A stretch of DNA of 64,000 bases from Cyclobacterium sp. 1_MG-2023 (GCF_030546805.1 NZ_JAUOPC010000015.1:1-64000); one strand, 5' to 3'. Counted from the first letter of the stretch, positions 33,755 through 43,898 are shown. Notes: a model not told the origin generated them from the sequence alone. Made by a program: numbers and translations.

Positions 33755-35260
33755 ATGAAAAAAATAAATATATTCATTGTGCTTTTGGGTATTATGGTGT
33801 CAAGCTGTGAAGAGTTTTTGACCCTATCACCTGAAACGGCACTAAGTTCAGCCACCTTTTATAAAACAGAGGCGGATTTTGAACAAGCAGTTAATGCTAC
33901 ATATGCCCCGTTGCGTTCTATAGCAAATAGCCGATCTTGGTTATTGTGTGAAATGCGATCTGACAATACAATTTATGCTAGAAATATCAATTTTGGAGCC
34001 ACAGAGCAACAAGAAGATATTTCCGACCATGCCTTGCCGGAAGCTGATGGAATTACTTCCAACGGCCATGTACTCAGTCAGTATCGTCAAGACTATTTGA
34101 TCATTGCCAGAGCCAATCAAATTCTTTCGGTTATTGATGAGGTAGAGTTTGACCAAACAAGTAAGGATAACCTTAAAGGCCAAGCCCTTTTCTTAAGAGG
34201 ATATGCCTATTATGAGTTGGCAAGGTATTTTGGTGGAGTGCCGCTTCATTTGGAGCCGGTAACTGCTCGTGAGGAAGCTGCGTTGCCTGTTTCCCCGGAA
34301 GCAGATATTTACAATCAGCTTATTAGTGATATTCAAGCCTCTATTTCAATGCTTCCTGTTCGGTCCTCTCAGGGCGTAGGAAGGGCTTCAAAAGGAACGG
34401 CTCAAATGTTATTGGCGGATGTTTACATTACCCAAAAGAAATGGGCAGAGGCTGAGACTTTGTTAAGAGCGATTGTTAATAGTGGAGAATATGAGCTTAT
34501 TGGAAACTATGAAGACGTGTTTTCTGAAAGTGTAGGTAATAAAAACAATATGGAATCCTTATTTGAAGTTCAGTTTCTCGAAGGACCTGAAGGCCTGAAT
34601 AGTAGCTTCTTGTATAGTTTTATGCCTCGACCGATTTCTTCTCAGGAGTTACAGCCAATTACGGGTACTTCCAATACTCAAGGACTTGATGGTGAAGGTA
34701 ATAATGTTCCTACGCCGGATATTATTGAGGCATTCGAAGATGGAGATTTGAGAAAGGATGCGTCTATCGCTTATGTAGAGATTGAAGGTAGTGACAGGGA
34801 AGATAAAGTATATCCCTACATTAAGAAATATGCAAAACACCATGATTTACACGGAAATCATGGCACCAATTGGCCTATTTACAGGTATGCAGAAGTTTTA
34901 CTTTTCTTGGCAGAAGCCCTTAATGAGCAAGGTAAAACAGCAGAGGCAGCGGCATACCTTAACCAAATCAGAGATAGAGCAGGTTTGGAAGCCACTACCG
35001 CTTCAAGTCAGAGCGATATGAGAGAAGCGATCTTTAAAGAAAGAAGAGTTGAATTTGCTTTTGAGAACAAAAGATGGTTTGATATCACCAGGGCCGACAG
35101 GGTTCAGGAGATCATTGGTGCATTTGGTCAAAGAGCTATGGCCAATCCTCTGGATTATTATTATCCTGAAGGGGCGACGTTTAGGGATCATGCTTTTTCA
35201 AACATCACTAAATACTATGCATTACCTGCAGCGGAAGCGGAGATAACCCCTCACTTCTAA
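33755..35260 (+). CDS. SusD-like substrate-binding lipoprotein 2
   Basis: A 501-aa lipoprotein (VSSC, Cys18) of the SusD/RagB family, with the C-terminal signature NQIRDRAGLEAT..ERRVEFAFENKRWFDITR. It pairs with the second SusC. A strong terminator follows, separating it from the enzyme genes. Confidence 0.95.
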   Translation: MKKINIFIVLLGIMVSSCEEFLTLSPETALSSATFYKTEADFEQAVNATYAPLRSIANSRSWLLCEMRSDNTIYARNINFGATEQQEDISDHALPEADGITSNGHVLSQYRQDYLIIARANQILSVIDEVEFDQTSKDNLKGQALFLRGYAYYELARYFGGVPLHLEPVTAREEAALPVSPEADIYNQLISDIQASISMLPVRSSQGVGRASKGTAQMLLADVYITQKKWAEAETLLRAIVNSGEYELIGNYEDVFSESVGNKNNMESLFEVQFLEGPEGLNSSFLYSFMPRPISSQELQPITGTSNTQGLDGEGNNVPTPDIIEAFEDGDLRKDASIAYVEIEGSDREDKVYPYIKKYAKHHDLHGNHGTNWPIYRYAEVLLFLAEALNEQGKTAEAAAYLNQIRDRAGLEATTASSQSDMREAIFKERRVEFAFENKRWFDITRADRVQEIIGAFGQRAMANPLDYYYPEGATFRDHAFSNITKYYALPAAEAEITPHF

Positions 35261-35304
35261 TCAGGTTTGTATTTAAATTTAAATCTCAATAAGGGTTTAA
35301 GGTA

Positions 35305-35338
35305 CAACGGAAAGCGACAAAGCTTTCCGTTGTTTTTT
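35305..35338 (+). terminator. Terminator after the second susCD pair
   Basis: CAACGGAAAGC (35305-35315) with GCTTTCCGTTG (35322-35332), a perfect 11-bp stem followed by T6. Confidence 0.88.
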
Positions 35339-35470
35339 GGGTTTTTATGACCAAAGGTTTTATTTCGACATTATTGGTTATCATAAGCTGCGAATTTGGG
35401 TTAATTTTAAAATTGGTTTCAAGCCTGTGGTAAACAATTGATTGTAGGAAGCTGAATTAACAACAAACTT

Positions 35471-38128
35471 ATGTATAAAATTAAAATGATGAAGAATTGG
35501 CTAATGGCCGGCCTGATCCTGTTAATGATGGGTTCATGCGGGCAAAGCGATGGCGATCAGAAGGAGGTACATCCCAAAGTAGCCAAATTAAAATTGCCGA
35601 CAGGTTTTGAAGCCGAACACCTATACAGCCCCGGAGAAAATGATCAGGGCTCTTGGGTAGGGATGACTTTCGATGACAAAAATAGACTCTTGACCGTCGA
35701 TCAATATGGAGCAATTTATCGATTGGAAGTTCCTGCAATTGGATCAGACTCATTGACTCCCACTGTTCAAAAACTGATCATAGGAGATAATGGAGACGAC
35801 AAAATTGGAATGGGATATGCCCAAGCCTTATTGTATGCTTTCAATAGCCTGTATGTTATGGTTAATCACCGTGCCAATGATGATTTTGACAAAAGCACAG
35901 GTCTCTATAGACTACAAGACACCAATGGTGATGACCAATTTGATAAAATAACCACCTTAAAAGAATTTACCGGAAGTCCTGGTGAACATGGTCCACACAG
36001 TATGGTTGTTTCTCCTGATGGTCAATCCATCTACATTGTTGTAGGTAACCATATAGATGTTCCGGAAATGGACCATTATAGGATTCCACGTGTATGGGAG
36101 AATGACAACCTGATCCCTGAAATCAAGGACCCCAGAGGCCATGCGAACAGCAGAGGTGCACCGGGAGGATGGGTAGCTAAAATTGACCCTGAAGGTAAAG
36201 AATGGGAATTGGTAAGTGTGGGTTATAGAAACCCCTTTGATGTAGCCTTCAACGAAGTAGGTGACTTGTTTACCTATGATTCTGATATGGAATGGGACTT
36301 TGGAATGCCGTGGTACCGTCCTACACGAATTAACCATGTAACCAGTGGAAGTGAATATGGATGGAGAACAGGAAATATGAAATGGTCTCCGGAATATACA
36401 GACAACCTTCCGGCAGTGTTGAATATCGGACAGGGATCACCAACCAATGTTTTTTATGGAAGCAAAGCCAAATTTCCGGAAGAATACCGCAATGCATTGT
36501 ATGCATTCGATTGGAGTTTTGGGATCATGTATAAAATTAATCTTACTCCTAGTGGAGGTTCCTATTCCGCTACAGGTGAGGAATTTATTTCAGGTTCACC
36601 TTTGCCATTAACAGATGGAGTAATTGGACCTGATGGAGCGCTGTATTTTATGACAGGAGGAAGACGTTTGGAGTCTGACTTGTACCGGGTTCATTATACA
36701 GGAGACTTGAGTGGAGAGAGTAAAGGAGGCCTTACAGAGGCAGATTTACCTGAGGAGCATAAAATAAGAAGAAGTCTGGAAGCTTACCATACAGGGGCTA
36801 AATCCGGTGCGATTGATTTTGCTTGGCCATATTTGAGCTATAGCGATCGCTTTGTTCAGTATGCCGCAAGAATTGCGGTGGAACATCAGCCATTGTCCGA
36901 ATGGCAAAGTAAAGCCCTTAATGAAACCAATACCAAGGCCTTGACACAAGCCATTATTGCCTTGGCAAGACATGGAAAAGCTTCTCAAAGAGACCAGATG
37001 ATTCAAGCTTTGATGAAAGCTGATTATGGATCGCTTGATGAGGGAGACAAAATGAATTTGGCCAGGGCTTTTGAAGTAGTAATCGCCAGACATGGAAACC
37101 CATCAGGAGCGGTAAGAAATCAATTGATAGCCTATTTGGATGAGCATTTCCCTGCAGAGACCAATGAAATAAACAGGGTTATGGGTAAAGTCTTGGTTAA
37201 ATTGGAAGCTCCATCCGCTGTGCCTAAGTTATTGGGCATGTTGGACGAAGCAGAAGATGATCCTAATTTCCAAAAAACCCTTACAGCTTCCTCTGATTTG
37301 ATCATGAGAAACCCAAGGTATGGATTGGATATCGCCAATATGCTGGCCAATGTTCCACCGGCACAACAGACTTATCTGGCCACTGTGCTTGGAGGTGCGA
37401 AAGCAGGTTGGGATGAATCTTCTTATGAAGAATATTTTAACTGGACCAATAACGCCTTCCAATACAAAGGAGGAAGAAGTTATGTGGGCTTTATAGACCG
37501 GGCAAGGAAGATGGCACTAAGTACCGTTCCAAAATCCAAATTTGATCATTATGATGAATTGTCCGGTGGAAAAAGACTTTCAGGTTCAGGAAACGAAATT
37601 GTAGAAACGACTATTCAGCCTGAAGGCCCGGGTAAAAGATGGACAGTGGAAGAAGCAGCACCTTTGGTAGAGGATCTTAAAGGAAGAGATCTGGAAAAAG
37701 GCAAGGCCATGTTTAATGCCACGCTTTGTAGCTCATGTCATGCCATGGGAGGTGAAGGTGGAGTTGTTGGGCCGGACCTTACGCAATTAGGTACCAGGTT
37801 TAGCCCTAAAGATATCCTTGAAGCAACAATTAATCCGAATGATGTCATTTCAGATCAATATGCTGCAATGGTTTTCGTTATGGGAGACAAGTCTTCTGTG
37901 GTGGGTAGACTCCTTAGAGAAGATGAAACGACTTACTATGTGTCCCAAAATCCTTTTTCTCCGGATATGATTATGGAGATACCAAAGGATAAAGTGACAA
38001 GCACCAAAGAGTCTGAAGTTTCAGTGATGTTACCCGGCTTGGTCAATAGACTTAATGCAGAGGAGCTAAAAGATTTGATGGCATACCTTGTGTCAGGAGG
38101 AAATCCCAATCACGAAGTGTATCAATAA
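35471..38128 (+). CDS. Secreted sugar-dehydrogenase-like / HEAT / cytochrome c lipoprotein
   Basis: An 885-aa lipoprotein (lipobox MGSC, Cys23). Residues ~40-420 are a glucose/sorbosone-dehydrogenase-like beta-propeller (GPHSMVVSPDGQSIYIVVGNH, SVGYRNPFDVAFN). Residues ~430-690 are helical, HEAT-like. The C-terminus is a mono-haem cytochrome c with C753SSCH757 and a distal GLVNRLNAEELKDLMAYL. This architecture is known from planctomycete and Bacteroidota secreted oxidoreductases. It may oxidise sugars or glycosides outside the cytoplasm and pass electrons to the haem. No PQQ-binding proof is visible. Confidence 0.85.
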   Translation: MYKIKMMKNWLMAGLILLMMGSCGQSDGDQKEVHPKVAKLKLPTGFEAEHLYSPGENDQGSWVGMTFDDKNRLLTVDQYGAIYRLEVPAIGSDSLTPTVQKLIIGDNGDDKIGMGYAQALLYAFNSLYVMVNHRANDDFDKSTGLYRLQDTNGDDQFDKITTLKEFTGSPGEHGPHSMVVSPDGQSIYIVVGNHIDVPEMDHYRIPRVWENDNLIPEIKDPRGHANSRGAPGGWVAKIDPEGKEWELVSVGYRNPFDVAFNEVGDLFTYDSDMEWDFGMPWYRPTRINHVTSGSEYGWRTGNMKWSPEYTDNLPAVLNIGQGSPTNVFYGSKAKFPEEYRNALYAFDWSFGIMYKINLTPSGGSYSATGEEFISGSPLPLTDGVIGPDGALYFMTGGRRLESDLYRVHYTGDLSGESKGGLTEADLPEEHKIRRSLEAYHTGAKSGAIDFAWPYLSYSDRFVQYAARIAVEHQPLSEWQSKALNETNTKALTQAIIALARHGKASQRDQMIQALMKADYGSLDEGDKMNLARAFEVVIARHGNPSGAVRNQLIAYLDEHFPAETNEINRVMGKVLVKLEAPSAVPKLLGMLDEAEDDPNFQKTLTASSDLIMRNPRYGLDIANMLANVPPAQQTYLATVLGGAKAGWDESSYEEYFNWTNNAFQYKGGRSYVGFIDRARKMALSTVPKSKFDHYDELSGGKRLSGSGNEIVETTIQPEGPGKRWTVEEAAPLVEDLKGRDLEKGKAMFNATLCSSCHAMGGEGGVVGPDLTQLGTRFSPKDILEATINPNDVISDQYAAMVFVMGDKSSVVGRLLREDETTYYVSQNPFSPDMIMEIPKDKVTSTKESEVSVMLPGLVNRLNAEELKDLMAYLVSGGNPNHEVYQ

Positions 38129-38203
38129 ACTTTAAATTAATATGAATTTCAGGCCAAGCAAGTATTGTTTGGCCTGAAAACTTTCAACCTAAATCATCAC
38201 CTA

Positions 38204-39001
38204 ATGAAAAATATACTTAAAATAACCTCAGTGCTTGCATTTTCTGCACTGACCTTTGCCTGTGGCTCCGGCCAACAAAAAGAGGAAACTGCAACTGTTC
38301 AAGAGGAAAGTCCTGCCAAGGCAGATTCAAATGATGGCTTTGTCAAGATTTTTGATGGTGAAAGCCTGAATGGTTGGGATGGAGATGCCACCTACTGGAG
38401 GGTGGAAAATGGCACCATAGTAGGGGAGATTACAGAAGAGACCAAATTGGAAAGAAATCATTTTATAATTTATCAAGGTGGTCAACCTGCAGACTTTGAG
38501 TTCAAAGCGGAGTTTAAAATTACTGAAGCAGGTAACTCAGGCGTCAATTATCGAAGTGAACCGGTGGAAGGTTTAGCGCATGCCCTTAAAGGTTACCAAG
38601 CAGATATTGACGGGAAAAATAATTATACAGGACAGAATTACGAAGAGAGAAAAAGAACAACACTAGCTTATATCGGTCAACAAACCAAGATTAATCCTCA
38701 AGAAAAAGAAGGCAACCTCAGAGCCAATGTGGAGAAAAATGCTTGGTTGGGCCTTGAAGTAGTGAAGGAATTAGGAGATAGGGCCGAAATGAGAAAAGTA
38801 GTGAAGTCCAATGATTGGAATGAAATACGTATTGTTGCCAAAGGCAACCGTTTGAAACACTATATCAACGGCACCCTTATGAGTGATGTTACTGATGAGG
38901 ATCCTGCCAATAGCACTTCCAAAGGATATTTAGGCATGCAGGTGCATGTAGGGCCTCCAATGCAAGTAGCTTATCGCAATATTTATTTAAAAAATCTTTA
39001 A
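38204..39001 (+). CDS. DUF1080 (3-keto-disaccharide hydrolase-like) lipoprotein
   Basis: A 265-aa lipoprotein (MKNILKITSVLAFSALTFAC, Cys20); Met at 38204 gives a proper signal, so it is preferred to one 39 bp upstream. The mature part is a concanavalin-like DUF1080 domain: FVKIFDGESLNGWDGDATYWRVENGTIVGE, NSGVNYRSEP, GYQADIDGKNNYTGQNYE, WNEIRIVAKGNRLKHYING. Characterised DUF1080 proteins hydrolyse or eliminate 3-keto glycosides. It follows the secreted dehydrogenase, so the two may act in sequence in the periplasm. Confidence 0.88.
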   Translation: MKNILKITSVLAFSALTFACGSGQQKEETATVQEESPAKADSNDGFVKIFDGESLNGWDGDATYWRVENGTIVGEITEETKLERNHFIIYQGGQPADFEFKAEFKITEAGNSGVNYRSEPVEGLAHALKGYQADIDGKNNYTGQNYEERKRTTLAYIGQQTKINPQEKEGNLRANVEKNAWLGLEVVKELGDRAEMRKVVKSNDWNEIRIVAKGNRLKHYINGTLMSDVTDEDPANSTSKGYLGMQVHVGPPMQVAYRNIYLKNL

Positions 39002-39050
39002 TTTTAGCTGTTTATATAAATCGACAATGCCTTCACCGAGATGAACCCTA

Positions 39051-39064
39051 CAGAGCAGGATAGT
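39051..39064 (+). promoter_or_regulatory. RCAGGATAGT motif upstream of the DUF4432 gene
   Basis: CAGAGCAGGATAGT ends 49 bp before the start at 39114 and contains an exact copy of the GCAGGATAGT repeat seen upstream of susC-1. Confidence 0.4.
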
Positions 39065-39113
39065 TTGCCGGAAATGGATTGTTATTTTAGTCAAATTAAG
39101 CTTAAAAAAATAT

Positions 39114-40181
39114 ATGAATCCAAAGAATCAGCGTTGGAAAGGGAAGGTAGGAAATGTAAAACAGCTGGGAGGTATCGAAACTGCCATATTGGACAATGGG
39201 ACAGGCAAAGGTGTCAGAATAGCCAATATTGATACAGGAGCAGGATTTCGCTACCAGCTTGTTTTGGACAGGGCCATGGACATATCCACAGCCCAGTTTG
39301 GGGAGCATGGACTTGCTTGGATAAGCCATGTGGGCATTACTCCCCCCGCTCCATTTACTGCTGATGGTATAGATTGGTTAAGTACTTTTGGTGGAGGCTT
39401 ACTTACCACTTGTGGTCTTTCGCATGTGGGAGGTCCTGAGAATGACGCGTATGGAAAGAGGGGATTGCATGGGAGGATTTCCAATAATCCTGCCGAGATC
39501 ATTGCCATAAAACAACCGGACATTCATTCGGGAGATTTAGAAATGCATATTACAGGCTTGATTAAGGAATGCAGTGTGTTCGGGCCTAATCTTCTACTGA
39601 AAAGAACCATTTCCGGTATTTTGGGGCAGCCTTACCTTAAAATATCAGATGAGATTACCAATATCTCCAATGTTGAGGCTCCTCATATGTTGCTCTACCA
39701 TGTTAATTTTGGTTGGCCTTTGGTAGATGAGGGGACGCAAATAATTTGGAATGGATCTTGGGAAGCCCGCGATGGTGGCCCAAACAATCGAATTTTTAAT
39801 AAGGACAACGATTTTAAATCCTGTCCTGCGCCTATGGAAGCGCATAGCGGATTTGGTGAAGATGTGGCTTTTATCAAGCCAAGTCCTGAATCTGATGACC
39901 GTTGCAGAGCCGGTTTGTACAATTCATCCTTGGGTTTTGCTTTTAGGATGACTTTTGATAAAAGCCAACTGCCTTGGTTGATCAACTGGCAGCATTGGGG
40001 AGAAAATGAGTATGTTACCGCCTTGGAGCCGGGAACCAATCCTCCTTATGGACAAGCCCAAGCCAGGGAAGAAGGAACCTTGATCCTATTAAAACCGGGA
40101 GAAAAAAGAAAGTATGAATTGGTGTTTGACATTCTAACAAACAAGAAAAAAATTCAATCATTTATAGAAAACAAAGCGTAA
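39114..40181 (+). CDS. DUF4432 aldose-epimerase-like protein
   Basis: A 355-aa cytosolic protein with the DUF4432 beta-sandwich related to aldose 1-epimerases: IANIDTGAGFRYQLVLDRAMDI, GGLLTTCGLSHVGG, GLHGRISNNPAE, LLYHVNFGWPL and LEPGTNPPYGQAQA. The family is thought to act on free sugars or their anomers. It begins the cytoplasmic part of the locus, with the RCAGGATAGT motif upstream, and is followed 29 bp later by the cupin gene. The precise reaction is unknown. Confidence 0.85.
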   Translation: MNPKNQRWKGKVGNVKQLGGIETAILDNGTGKGVRIANIDTGAGFRYQLVLDRAMDISTAQFGEHGLAWISHVGITPPAPFTADGIDWLSTFGGGLLTTCGLSHVGGPENDAYGKRGLHGRISNNPAEIIAIKQPDIHSGDLEMHITGLIKECSVFGPNLLLKRTISGILGQPYLKISDEITNISNVEAPHMLLYHVNFGWPLVDEGTQIIWNGSWEARDGGPNNRIFNKDNDFKSCPAPMEAHSGFGEDVAFIKPSPESDDRCRAGLYNSSLGFAFRMTFDKSQLPWLINWQHWGENEYVTALEPGTNPPYGQAQAREEGTLILLKPGEKRKYELVFDILTNKKKIQSFIENKA

Positions 40182-40210
40182 TACATTAACAATAAATCAA
40201 AATAGAACCT

Positions 40211-41416
40211 ATGAGTTTGGCAAAAAAAGCATTAGAAGAAGGACAGGGTATTTTGCGTTTGGCACCTACCTGGGTACCCAGATCTTTTTGTGTACCCGGA
40301 AGAAGGATTAAGCTTCACCCGGATGATTATTATATATTAGGAGGCGAAAGAGGTGGAATTGATGAGCGATGGTTTTCGTCTACCTGCCCTGCTGAAAACG
40401 GTCCCCTTACCGGTGAGCATGAAGGCTTAAGTAAAGTGGTCTTAGGAGAAGACGGAAAAGAAGAACAAATTTTATTGAAGGATGTCATTGATGAGCTGAA
40501 AGGTGAAATCATAGGAGACAGGCTTTGGGACGAATACGAAAGCTGGCCAATGTATTCTAAGTTTTTTGACAATATGGGCCCATTGCCACACCATATTCAC
40601 CACAATGATGAACATGCTGCTAAAATCGGTATGAAAGGCAAGCCAGAAGCGTATTATTTTCCACCTCAACTGAACAATCACGGAGGAGATTTCCCTTATA
40701 CTTTTTTTGGAATAGCTCCGGGTACTACCAAAGAACAAATCAAAGAATGTCTCAAAAACTTTAATAAAGGAGACAATAAGATTACCAGCTTTTCTCAGGC
40801 CTTCAAACTGGATCCGGGAACCGGATGGGATGTTCCTCCGGGGATGCTACACGCTCCTGGCAGTATGTGTACCTATGAACCTCAGAAATCTTCTGATGTA
40901 TTTGCCATGTACCAATCATTGGTTAATGAAGCCATCATTCCTGAGGAATTGTTATGGAAAGGAACACCAAAAGACAGGATAGGTGATTATGACCAATTGA
41001 TGGAAGTGATTGACTGGGAATTAAACGTTGATCCTAATATTCTGGAAACTCGTTTTATGGCTCCTATACCTGTCAAGGACACCGAAGAGATGGAAGCAGA
41101 AGGTTATATTGAAAACTGGATATGTTATAGATCCGAAGCTTTCAGTGCCAAAGAACTGACCGTTCTTCCCGGCCAAACAGTAGTAATAAAAGACAGTGCT
41201 GCCTATGGGATGATCATGATGCAAGGTCATGGAACCATGGGAGCTTGGGATATAGAAACACCTTCTTTGATTCGTTATGGTCAACTGACCCATGATGAGT
41301 ATTTTGTAACCGAAAAAGCAGCTCAGGAAGGAGTGAAAATCACCAACCTTTCCAAAACTGATCCCATTGTAATGCTGAAACACTTTGGTCCAGAAAATCC
41401 GGATTTGAGCATTTAG
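40211..41416 (+). CDS. Cupin protein, phosphomannose-isomerase-like
   Basis: A 401-aa cytosolic protein with a cupin metal site. HHIHHNDEHA (about residues 130-139) supplies two or three ligands, and a downstream DVPPGMLHAPG supplies another His, as in type-I mannose-6-phosphate isomerases and related sugar isomerases. A second cupin-like domain follows (ELTVLPGQTVVIKDSAAYGMIMMQGHG). It is probably a sugar isomerase or epimerase of the local pathway. No cupin of exactly this layout is characterised to my knowledge. Confidence 0.75.
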   Translation: MSLAKKALEEGQGILRLAPTWVPRSFCVPGRRIKLHPDDYYILGGERGGIDERWFSSTCPAENGPLTGEHEGLSKVVLGEDGKEEQILLKDVIDELKGEIIGDRLWDEYESWPMYSKFFDNMGPLPHHIHHNDEHAAKIGMKGKPEAYYFPPQLNNHGGDFPYTFFGIAPGTTKEQIKECLKNFNKGDNKITSFSQAFKLDPGTGWDVPPGMLHAPGSMCTYEPQKSSDVFAMYQSLVNEAIIPEELLWKGTPKDRIGDYDQLMEVIDWELNVDPNILETRFMAPIPVKDTEEMEAEGYIENWICYRSEAFSAKELTVLPGQTVVIKDSAAYGMIMMQGHGTMGAWDIETPSLIRYGQLTHDEYFVTEKAAQEGVKITNLSKTDPIVMLKHFGPENPDLSI

Positions 41417-41427
41417 AAGCTTAAAGG

Positions 41428-41480
41428 ATAACTATTGGAAGCCTCATTTGAATGGGATTCCAATAGTTATTTATTAAATT
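41428..41480 (+). terminator. Terminator-like hairpin after the cupin gene
   Basis: ATAACTATTGGAA (41428-41440) with TTCCAATAGTTAT (41458-41470), a perfect 13-bp stem with a 17-nt loop, then a T-rich stretch. Confidence 0.65.
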
Positions 41481-41584
41481 GATGAAAAATTTTAAACAGC
41501 GAATTCTAAGGTGAATATTCATCTTAAAACGGCCGTTTAATAGTATGATTTAAATTAATTATTCATTGCTAACCATATTAAATT

Positions 41585-42616
41585 ATGTCCCAAAATAATT
41601 TCCCTAAATTACATAATGCAACATGGCCTGGAATAGTTGGAAAAGGTCCTGATTCCGAGCCTATCATTTCATTTGATGAGATGTTACAAAATACCGCCAA
41701 CGCTGAAGTAGATGGCGTTAAATTTGACGGTGTGGACATCGGACTATTTGATCCCCATATTGATTTAGAAATGGATGATGACGGGGTAAAAAAATTAGCA
41801 GATAAAGTTTCCGCTCTTGATCTAAATATTGGAAGTGTGGTGGCTCCCATCTGGGGAGGACCAATTCTTGGTTCGAAGGAAGACAGAGCAACCTACCTGG
41901 ATTTATTGGAAAAATCCTGCAAGCTGGCAAAAAAATTAAGAGACATAGGGGTTAGACCTTATGGAATTGTTAGAATAGATACCGCTAGTAGCCCTGAGTT
42001 GTGGGCAAAAGACCCTAAAGGAAGCCAAAAAATTATTGTAGATACCCTCAAGGAAGCCGCCAAAATTGCTGAAAATTACGGAGAAAAACTTGCTGCCGAA
42101 GGTGAGATCTGCTGGGGAGGAATGCACAGTTGGAAAATAATGCTTGAAACGCTTGAATCTGTAAATAGCCCTTATTTAGGATTTCAGGCAGATATGGCCC
42201 ATACATTATTGTACACCTTGGGTTATAATTATCCTGAACATAGATTACTTCCTGAAGGATATGACTGGAAAGATAAATCTGTCTGGAAGGCTGCTTTAAA
42301 AGAAATGACAGACGCATTAAGGCCTTGGACCATTGATTTCCATGTAGCTCAAAATGATGCCACTGTCTTTGGTTCCGGATCACATGACAAAACAGGTAGA
42401 CATTGCCTGGCGAATGATCCTAACGGTAAACTGGATATCGCAGAGGATGCAGGTTACTGGCTTCGGGATGAAAATGGAGAATTGACCAAAGCTTTTCAGC
42501 ACATGTGCTGGGACGGATGCATGTTCCCTAATGAAGTGATGAAAAAGGAAGACACCTGGAACAATATCCTGGCAGCCTTGATTTCGGTAAGAGAAAAACA
42601 TGGTTGGAAAGCATAG
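41585..42616 (+). CDS. Sugar-phosphate isomerase/epimerase-like TIM barrel
   Basis: A 343-aa protein of the xylose-isomerase-like AP-endonuclease-2 superfamily. Metal ligands can be proposed at LAAEGEICWGG (Glu), GFQADMAHT (Asp/His) and TIDFHVAQND (Asp/His). Members isomerise, epimerise or dehydrate keto-sugars. It lies 50 bp before the Gfo/Idh/MocA gene, and this pairing recurs in 3-keto-sugar pathways. No signal peptide, so cytosolic. Confidence 0.85.
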   Translation: MSQNNFPKLHNATWPGIVGKGPDSEPIISFDEMLQNTANAEVDGVKFDGVDIGLFDPHIDLEMDDDGVKKLADKVSALDLNIGSVVAPIWGGPILGSKEDRATYLDLLEKSCKLAKKLRDIGVRPYGIVRIDTASSPELWAKDPKGSQKIIVDTLKEAAKIAENYGEKLAAEGEICWGGMHSWKIMLETLESVNSPYLGFQADMAHTLLYTLGYNYPEHRLLPEGYDWKDKSVWKAALKEMTDALRPWTIDFHVAQNDATVFGSGSHDKTGRHCLANDPNGKLDIAEDAGYWLRDENGELTKAFQHMCWDGCMFPNEVMKKEDTWNNILAALISVREKHGWKA

Positions 42617-42666
42617 TGTCAAGCTTACTTTCGCCAACAATTGATTAGCAACCAAAATAATAAAAA

Positions 42667-43827
42667 ATGTCAGAGAAAAAGAAAATAAGAATAGGACTAA
42701 TAGGTACGGGCCTTATGGGCAGAATCCATACCAACGGGTACAAGAGATTGGGAGACTTTTTTCCTGAATATGAGTACCGTCCGGTCTTGCAAGCCGCATG
42801 TTCCAGAAGGGAAGATAAAATTAAAGAATTTGCAGAACAGTGGGGCTATGCCTCCTATGAAACAGATTGGAGAAAAATAATTGAAAGAGACGATATCGAC
42901 GCTGTTGATATTTGTACCCCTAACAACACCCATGCAGAAATTGCGATTGCAGCTGCAAAAGCAGGGAAAATGATTCTCTGTGAAAAACCGCTTTCCAGAA
43001 CCTTGGAAGAAGCAGAAGAAATGGTGAAGGTTGTGGAAGAAACAGGGGTGAAAAACACTGTATGGTACAACTACAGAAGAGTACCGGCCGTAACCTTGGC
43101 CAAGCAAATTGTTGATTCAGGTAAGTTGGGAAAAATCTTTCATTACCGTGCCAACTTCCTTCAGGATTGGACCATAAGCCCTGAGTTGCCACAAGGCGGA
43201 GATGCCTTATGGAGACTGGATGCTGCCACAGCCGGTTCAGGTGTGACAGGTGATCTTTTGGCCCACTGTATTGATACTGCCATGTGGTTAAATGGTGGCA
43301 TCAAAGATGTTTCTGCCATGACGGAAACCTTTATCAAGGAAAGGGTACACCAAGGAAGTGGTGAAAAACAAAAAGTAGAAATAGATGATGCTTGTGCATT
43401 CCATTGCCATTTTGATAATGGTTCGTTGGGTCTATTTGAAGCAACTCGTTATGCTAGAGGTCATAAAGCCCTCTATACCTTTGAAATCAATGGAGAACAT
43501 GCTTCCATTAGATGGGATCTACATGACCTCAACAGGTTGGAATTCTTTGACCATAATGATGAGCCTGAAGTAAGGGGGTGGCGTTCTGTACATGTTACGG
43601 AAGGTGATCAACCATATATGGATCGTTGGTGGATTCCCGGTACAAGCATTGGCTATGAGCATTCCTTTATCCACCAAGTTGCTGACTTCTTCAAAAGCTT
43701 GGAAGGAAATGAACCATGCCACCCAACCTTCAGAGATGCGTTTGAAACACAGAAGGTTTGTGAAGCTGTCTTAGACTCAGCTAAATCCAGAAGCTGGAAA
43801 GATACAGGTGTTGATTGGCAAGAATAA
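42667..43827 (+). CDS. Gfo/Idh/MocA-family oxidoreductase
   Basis: A 386-aa NAD(P)-dependent dehydrogenase. The Rossmann fold has the [16 protein letters not shown] loop (residues 10-25), [13 protein letters not shown] and the EKPLSR motif, with a C-terminal alpha/beta catalytic domain ([27 protein letters not shown]). Such enzymes oxidise inositols, glycosides or keto-sugars, often at C3. It is the last gene of the carbohydrate locus, followed by a terminator. Confidence 0.9.
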   Translation: MSEKKKIRIGLIGTGLMGRIHTNGYKRLGDFFPEYEYRPVLQAACSRREDKIKEFAEQWGYASYETDWRKIIERDDIDAVDICTPNNTHAEIAIAAAKAGKMILCEKPLSRTLEEAEEMVKVVEETGVKNTVWYNYRRVPAVTLAKQIVDSGKLGKIFHYRANFLQDWTISPELPQGGDALWRLDAATAGSGVTGDLLAHCIDTAMWLNGGIKDVSAMTETFIKERVHQGSGEKQKVEIDDACAFHCHFDNGSLGLFEATRYARGHKALYTFEINGEHASIRWDLHDLNRLEFFDHNDEPEVRGWRSVHVTEGDQPYMDRWWIPGTSIGYEHSFIHQVADFFKSLEGNEPCHPTFRDAFETQKVCEAVLDSAKSRSWKDTGVDWQE

Positions 43828-43857
43828 TTCCAATAAGTTCATTTAATACCTAGGAAC

Positions 43858-43898
43858 AAGCCAAGCCTTTCAGTTTTGAAATGGCTTGGCTTTTTTTC
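43858..43898 (+). terminator. Terminator of the carbohydrate locus
   Basis: AAGCCAAGCC (43858-43867) with GGCTTGGCTT (43883-43892), then a T run to 43898. Confidence 0.85.

Noticed and set aside
39041-39232. 63-codon frame upstream of the DUF4432 gene
   Set aside because: It overlaps the DUF4432 start in another frame and contains the RCAGGATAGT motif; no protein features.
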